64,000 bases of DNA, taken from the NCBI RefSeq assembly GCF_037975245.1, contig NC_092572.1:15134269-15198268 (forward strand), read 5' to 3'. The notes below the pieces were generated by a model that had not been told where the DNA came from, made no database searches, and saw only the letters and a program-made list of their open reading frames with translations. The DNA comes from Apostichopus japonicus (taxonomy: Eukaryota > Echinodermata > Holothuroidea > Aspidochirotida > Stichopodidae). A program made the position numbers and the translations under genes. Positions 58,288-64,000 of this stretch are shown piece after piece (position 1 is the first letter of the stretch; every line of letters begins with the position of its first letter).

Positions 58288-60330
58288 TTAATGGAATGAG
58301 ACTTTAAGTAGTAACAATTGTGAATACAGAAAGAGTTTGATTTTTGGGTAGTGAGTTGTTGCGACTTTGTATTTCAGGGGGAGGTCTTCAATCAAAGGGT
58401 CGTTCTCGAGGTTGTTTTTGTATAACTTGGTGTTGAATTCTTCAAGTCGGGTGAAAATAGATTTTGTGTTTGCTGCACGGAGAACATACAAAGTAGCAAT
58501 ATAGGTAGGGATTTTGAGTGTGAGTCGATAAGCTGTGGTGTGGATTCTGTTTAAAATTTGTTTATTGGGATTAGAGATGGTAAGCAGGGAGATTCTCCCG
58601 TAACTGAGAATCGGTTTTACTTTGGGTTTATAGATTTGAATAATTGTTTTCGGAGGGAAGTTATATTTGTGTGAGAGAATTTGAATGGATTTAAGTTGGA
58701 ACCAGCAGCGTCCTGCAGTTCTGTTACAATGTGGAATTAAACGATAATTTGCTATCAAAAGTGGTACCGAGGAAGGTTGCATTAGGAGTAGCAGTGATTG
58801 AGGTGTTGAAAAGATTAACTTTGGAAATATGGTTATGGTATTTTGAGTTTATTATGGAGAAATTGGCTAGGTTAGATTTTGAGGGATATATTTTTGTTCT
58901 CCACATCGAGCACCAATTTTCGAGATGTGTAATTGCTCTTTTAATATTTAGTTCCGTCATATAGATATTTTTACTGGTGCTCCAAATGGCTATGTCGTCA
59001 GTGTACTGACTATAGTGGCATTCAGATAGAGGGGGGATGTTCAAATCATTAACAAATAGGGTGCAGGGGAGGGGGCTGAGAACAGCGCCCTGTGGAGTAC
59101 CTGCACCAAGTGGAATAGGTTTTGATTGTTGGTTTTTGTAGCATATTTTGGCATTGCGCTCACTAAAGAAAGAGGAAAGAAGTCTGGTGTAATTGGAGGG
59201 GAGATTAAAGTTAAGTAGTTAAATTCTTATGCCGTTGTGCCAAGTTTTGTCGAACGCCTTTTCGGCATCAAGGAAGAGGGCAGTGGTATCATGTCTTTTT
59301 ATGAAGCCGATGCGAATTTCTTTGGAAAGGTGGAAAGTTTGGTTTATTGTAGATTTGTGTGCGCGGAATTAGCCTGATTGATACGGGCAAAGTGATTAAT
59401 TTGCTCAAGGTGGTTTATGGTGCAGTAATCTATAATTCTTTCGAAAATCTTACCTAAGGCTGGTAGGAGACTAATTGGTTGATAGTTTTGAATTTTGGTG
59501 TGTCTTTACTTAGTTTCGGTATTAAAATCATTTTGGCGGATTTCCACAGGGTTGGGAAATGACCCAGTCTAAGGAGTTTGTTAAATAATGGGAAAATATG
59601 AGAGTTAATGAATATCGGCGGCCGACGGAGGGGAATCTTTTAGCATTAGGTCATTTATGTTGTCAAGACCAGGGGAGGAGGCATTTTTGCATATTCAGTG
59701 GCACTATACCAATCATTTATATCTATTTCTTTGAGTAGAGGGATGTTTTTGTTGAGACATCCTTAGAAGTTGGGGATAAAGCTGCATTACAGATAATTGT
59801 ACGGTCTATTTTGTGTTGGAATCTGTTATCGTATGGAGGGCCATCTAAGATATTGAATATAGTTTTCAAGTATGATTCACTAAGCTTTATTTGGTCTTAA
59901 TTTTTGTGATGAGGTTACCTACTTTATATCTAAGGCATTCGTCTGTATTACCTGTGTTTGGGTTGTAATGGGTTTATGATATTTTTTTAATTTTTCCAAA
60001 AGTGTTTTGGGTTTTTGTCATTAATGATTGAATCGCATTTGTTTTGGATTCGGTTTTGGTCGACCGCCGATATTTGTCTATTTATTTGTTTTTTAGGTTG
60101 GTTAATTTAGGTTTTTAGAGTTGGATCTGGGGAGATCATATAGGTTCTATGTAGGCGACGTCTGAGTTATTTAGTGTAAGAATATTCCTATTTAGTTTTG
60201 GATTTCTGTTTTGTTTTTAATGGGCAGTGTTGTTTGAAGGTATTAAAGATATGTTGGGCAATGCTGTCACAGTATATGCCGATGTAATTTAGCTTGTTGT
60301 TGTGGTAATTGGCAATAGTGTTGTTTGTTA
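58288..60330 (-). pseudogene. LINE reverse transcriptase and C-terminal region
   Basis: Minus-strand landmarks: RT motif A as DAEKAFDKTWH (near 59290-59250), followed by one in-frame TAA; motif B as GTPQGAVLSP (near 59100); motif C as QYTDDIAIW (near 59005), which holds the catalytic Asp pair; then a thumb/C-terminal segment with VKPILSYGRISLL and ILNRIHTTAYRL (58600-58530) and stop at 58288. Frameshifts separate the motif-C segment (59044-58724) from the C-terminal segment (58782-58288), so it is inactive. Confidence 0.88.
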
Positions 60331-61051
60331 TGATCCCTTTTTAAATGATGTCCAGTCTGTTTTATTGTAATTATACGTTAATTCGTTATTTTGGATGCGA
60401 CTGAGGTTTATGTCTAGCTCAAAAAGGAGTGGAAAATGGTCACTGATTAGGTCATCTTCTAGGATTTGAATCGAATGAGTTTTAGTTGCAAGGTGGTTTG
60501 AGGTTATGGCGTAGTCAAGTAGTTCAGTATTATTGTTCTTTGGGTTTATCCTAGTTTTGGTATTTTGGTTAATTATTGCTAAGTTGTGTTTATCACATCT
60601 TTCTAATAGGGATATGCCTTTTTCAGATATTTTGGTGCTACCAAAAATGATGTGGTGGGCATTTAAATCTCCTAGTAGTATTGTATTTTTATTAGAACTT
60701 TTTTTGATTGTGGATATGGGCTCCTTTGGGGACTATAATAGCTAATAATGTGGAGAGGTTTATTGTCTCTTTCGAGTACAATTTCAATTGTTTGGGTTTG
60801 TTTGGGAGGAGGGTGGCTTTGAGGTTGTTTTTTTCAGCAATAAGTACTCCTCCCATAGAGCGAGAGATATCGTGTCTGAAAGTTTGGTAACCAGGGATGC
60901 TAAGGTGGGAATTTTTATTTAGTTTAGTTTCGTTTAACGAAATGATATCCGGGGAGTGGTTGGCGAATATAGTAAGTAGGAGGCTTAATTTTGGAAGGAT
61001 ACTGTTGATGTTTAGGTGGAGGAACTTGACCGAAGGGAGTGTGCTTGTCAT
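60330..61051 (-). pseudogene. LINE ORF2 APE-type endonuclease
   Basis: From MTSTLPSVKFLHLNINSI (61051) through PDIISLNETKL (catalytic Glu), GYQTFRHDISRSMGGVLIA, a frameshift near 60700, GDLNAHHIIFGSTKISEKG (Asp-x-Asn) and ISDHFPLLFEL (Ser-Asp-His) near 60440. These are the active-site blocks of apurinic/apyrimidinic-like endonucleases of LINEs, which nick the target for primed reverse transcription. A TAA follows near 60330. Confidence 0.9.
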
Positions 61052-61240
61052 GTAGGTGATTGAGGAGGGCTAAATATTGAAAGATGCTTGAGACGTTCCA
61101 TAATTACAGTTTCTGGGATATTTAAGTTTAGGTGTTTTAGTGCTAACACGGTGGCGTAACTGGCAAGGTCGTCAGATTTAATATTAATGTTGGCTTTTTG
61201 GAAGGTGTATTGTACTAATTCAATTACAAAGGTTGCGATA

Positions 61241-61780
61241 TTAAGTTTTTTTTTCAGTGACGATTTTATTTGTTATTCCACTTTTAGGGGTAAAATTGGT
61301 TACATTCGCGTAGGTTCTTTGTTCTTGTTGTTTGTTATTATTTTCAGTTTTAGCTTCTTTAAATTTTGGGCATCCTTTGTAAAGGGCGACATGAGTCCCT
61401 GAGCAATTGGCACATTTTGGGTTTTCTTTTGGTTTGGGACAGTCTTTAACTCTGTGGTTTTCACCACATCTGAGACATCTGGTTTGATTTTTGCAAGTAT
61501 GGTGGGTGTGTCCAAAAAGTTGACATTTGAAACATTGAGTGATTTGGGGGGGCTCGTGGTATTCTTCTGTTTTGTGTTTAGAGTATCCTAAGTAGAAACC
61601 TTGTTTGATTAGGGATTGTTGAGGCTCTTGTTCTTCAAACGTCATTTTTACTTTCCAAGTTGTATTGTTTGTGGCATGACTAATGAGTCTTTTAGTTTGT
61701 ATTGGGGTGTATTCTTGGTCTTTGAGTTCTTGTTCAATATCTTTGATTTGAATTTCAGGGTTTATGCCACAGGCTACTAC
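61241..61780 (-). pseudogene. LINE ORF1 (gag-like, three zinc knuckles), partial
   Basis: Minus frame open from about 61780 through the Met at 61645 to a stop at 61241. Knuckles: CFKCQLFGHTHHTC (CX2CX4HX4C), CLRCGENHRVKDC (CX2CX3HX4C) and CANCSGTHVALYKGC (CX2CX3HX6C), the triplet typical of Jockey and I-type ORF1 proteins, which bind element RNA. Upstream sequence (VACGINPEIQIKDIEQEL) fits the preceding RRM-like region; a frameshift near 61790 separates it from the rest. The plus-strand readings are shadows. Confidence 0.88.
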
Positions 61781-62281
61781 GGAGAAGTTTCTTTGTCATA
61801 CTTTTTGGGGGATTCTTGGTTTGGGGTTGCCTAGTTTAGTCTTTTGAGTCCATGGTTTCAGGAGGATATTTGCAGATTTAGGGTCATGGGGGTGATTAGG
61901 ATGTCGTTACTACGAAGACGGTTTATATTTGAGATCATGGCATTTGGTTTTTCTTCATTGATTAGTTTAGCAAGTGTTTATTGGGTTTTTTGATAGTTCT
62001 GGTAAGATTCCTGATACAATGATTGTTTGAGCGGACTTTTTGGTGGTTGGTTTGGAGTTAGGAGATGGGTTTATTTCAACGTAGATTGGACGTTGTCTTT
62101 TTCTGCTATTTTTGTACAGGGATCCAGTCATTAATGTCTATGTCAAAATCAGAGAGGTTTAGGTTTTCGACTAGGGGGGCGGTTATAGGTGGGTAAGGGG
62201 TTGTCATATTGGCAAAACAGCCCCTCCCTACAGGTTTTAAATGGCTTCTATACAATGAAATTGATCATAAACTTCACTTAC
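61781..62281 (-). other. LINE 5' region and junction with ABCC-like DNA
   Basis: Degraded ORF1 N-terminal/5' UTR sequence, with the LINE border somewhere near 62170. A strong minus-strand donor word (ctg then GTAAGT) lies at 62281-62276. Confidence 0.45.
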
Positions 62282-62496
62282 CAGAAAGAATTAATCTCCA
62301 GCCTAAGACGGCGGACGGAAAGAATAGGAACTCCTTTTGAAGAGACACACTATGAATCGAAAGTGTACTCGGCAGCGTTGTGTTGGTATCCAAGGACGCG
62401 TACGTTTTGTAAATGGCGAGTAAGTCATAGAGTGAAGGATGATGGGGTGGCGCTATGTCAAAAAGCTAACTGTTGACCAACATAATCCACAGAACC
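62282..62496 (-). pseudogene. Decayed second copy of the ABCC exon
   Basis: Minus strand: ccttag acceptor at 62497, then ggttctgtggattatgttgg with tcaacag, encoding GSVDYVGQQ, the counterpart of SVAYVAQQ in the exon at 63246-63446, followed by unrelated sequence and a stop (LAF, TGA). The upstream intron is also homologous (ggaatgcaaaagaaattag here, ggaatacaaaacaaattag there). The end ggagattaattctttctg before a GTAAGT donor resembles a coding end for GINLSG, but the middle has no ABC content. Probably a broken tandem exon duplication. Confidence 0.5.
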
Positions 62497-62556
62497 CTAA
62501 GGTAAGGAGAGGAATGCAAAAGAAATTAGCCAGTTTTCTTCAAAGTAAGTCTCGTA

Positions 62557-63190
62557 CATTTAGCACAAAACATTAAACACTAATTAGCAACTAATTCCAA
62601 CAAATTTTAGGCTGTGATTGAAACTTTACTGGTGGAAACATAATTAAATATATATTACATTTTTATGAACCTTTCTTTCTTATGACTAACCTTGACTGTA
62701 TATTGCAGCTTTCCAGCTTAGCTGGTGTTTTTCCATCAAATCAGCTCATCTTTGAGTTTTCTGATCTTGACAACAATCAACTGTCTTTTTAATTTACCAC
62801 AACCCAGACCACACTAATTGGCAACTCTTTCCAACAATCTAAGGCAACAATCATCAATTTAAGACAACCAAATTACTAATTACAAAATGATTCCAACAAA
62901 CTAAGGCACCAGGTCTCATTAATTTAGCACAAAACAGACCACACTAGTTAGCAAATCATATCAATAAACTAAGGCAAAACTTATAAATTTAATACAAACA
63001 CACCACACTAACTACCAACAAATTATCACAGTACTCCTCTTCAATTTAGCACAAACAGACCACACTAATTAGCTACTCATTTCACCAAACTAAGGCACAA
63101 TGTCTCTTTAATGTATCACGAAACAGACCACACCAAAGTACCGACTGGTTCCAACAGGCTAAGGCACCGTGTCTCGTACATTTAGCACTG
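62557..63190. repeat. Diverged intronic tandem repeat (~70-80 bp units), block 1
   Basis: Repeating phrases tttagcacaaaacagaccacactaattagcaactc and ccaacaaactaaggca with a gtctc word, about seven irregular units. The same ordered block recurs at 63655-64000, so exon and intron together seem to have been duplicated. Confidence 0.88.
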
Positions 63191-63203
63191 ATCTTGACAA
63201 TCA

Positions 63204-63479
<276 letters not shown>

Positions 63480-63654
63480 TCACTTTTCTTCAAAGTAACA
63501 GCAAAAGTAAAAAAAGTCAAACCCTGTTAACAACCAAACTGTCAGCCGTGAGATAAAACATGTATACTCTTCTAGAGGGGCAATTTGTGAAAGAAATGGA
63601 ATTTTATGGTCAGATCAAAGTTATTGGACACTGGTTTGAACAACTCTCAAAAAA

Positions 63655-64000
63655 GACCTCACTAAATACCAACTCGTTCCATCAAACTAGGTACAATGTC
63701 TTATTTTAGACAACCAAAATACTTATTACAAATTCATTCCAACAAACTAAGGCAACAGGTTTCATTAATTTAGCACAAAACAGACCACACTAATTAGCAA
63801 CTCATATCAATAAACTAAGACAGAACTTATCAATTTAATACAAACACACCACACCAATTACCGACTGGTTCCAATAGGCTAAGGCTGAGGTCTTATACAT
63901 TTAGCACAAAAATGTCTCCTACATTTCTAATTAAAAACTAATACCAATAAACTAAGGCACCATGTCTCAATAATTTAGCACAAAAACAGACTACATTAAT
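63655..64000. repeat. Diverged intronic tandem repeat, block 2
   Basis: Same phrases and order as block 1 (for example caataaactaag, aatttaatacaaacacaccacac, gactggttccaa.aggctaagg). It runs off the right edge of the window. Confidence 0.88.

Larger units (their letters stand above)
57864..62170 (-). mobile_element. Near full-length, broken Jockey-like LINE
   Basis: The minus strand runs from a 5' region near 62.17 kb through ORF1 (CCHC gag-like), an APE-type endonuclease and a reverse transcriptase to an A8 run at 57871-57864 that I take as the poly(A) end. Domain order and the three zinc knuckles fit the Jockey group of non-LTR retrotransposons. The exact 5' border and target-site duplication were not determined. 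A partial second copy is at 49791-51145. Confidence 0.88.

Noticed and set aside
62189-62476. 95-codon plus-strand ORF
   Set aside because: It overlaps the decayed ABCC exon copy and LINE border, with no motif of its own.

Overview
This window is eukaryotic, almost certainly metazoan DNA. Evidence: split exons with GT/AG borders, two recognisable animal genes (the 3' coding end of SRP68 and one nucleotide-binding-domain exon of an ABCC/MRP transporter), and animal-type transposons (Jockey-like LINE, Penelope-like element, Gypsy-type gag, hAT, TA-type and TTAA-type DNA transposons). The repeat content fits a marine invertebrate, but the sequence alone does not fix the species. There are no bacterial operons, no CRISPR array and no plausible long intact ORF. 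Nearly everything is repeat or mobile element.

Layout. 1-20678 is one uninterrupted satellite: 125 full copies plus 53 bases of a 165-bp unit, nearly identical throughout. Each unit carries a tRNA-like head (D arm, Pol III B box) and T-runs. It abuts a truncated TTAA-type MITE. 21.9-36.5 kb looks like the intron (and two flanking exons) of an unidentified plus-strand gene. That intron is packed with a Gypsy-type 5' fragment on the minus strand (LTR, primer-binding site, gag), several 480-bp MITEs, a solo hAT, and three degraded copies of a TTAA-type transposase. The longest transposase copy is split by a 4.1-kb TA-flanked transposon, which itself holds a 1.47-kb hAT element: three layers of nesting.

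37.1-40.0 kb holds AT microsatellites and a degraded Penelope-like element on the minus strand (RT plus GIY-YIG nuclease) with direct terminal repeats. 42 kb has an acidic ORF interrupted by one in-frame TAA. 44.3-46.0 kb is an inverted-repeat element whose arms are arrays of CACTTAAGTG palindromes. It overlaps a 2318-bp tandem duplication (45214-49849) whose right edge lies inside a LINE fragment (49791-51145).

51.2-57.3 kb has a fold-back repeat, a second tandem array of tRNA-headed units (about 161 bp), other tRNA-like sequences, a GC-rich minisatellite and the SRP68 terminal exon (minus). 57.9-62.2 kb is a nearly full-length but broken Jockey-like LINE (minus). 62.2-64.0 kb contains an ABCC exon, a decayed second copy of that exon, and diverged intronic tandem repeats.

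The most unusual points are the two independent tandem amplifications of tRNA-headed units (165 bp and 161 bp), the palindrome-array element, the triple nesting whose inner removal restores the transposase frame exactly, and the ABCC exon whose conserved splice-donor position reads TTAAGT instead of GTAAGT. All coordinates and repeats were read by eye; no alignment was run.
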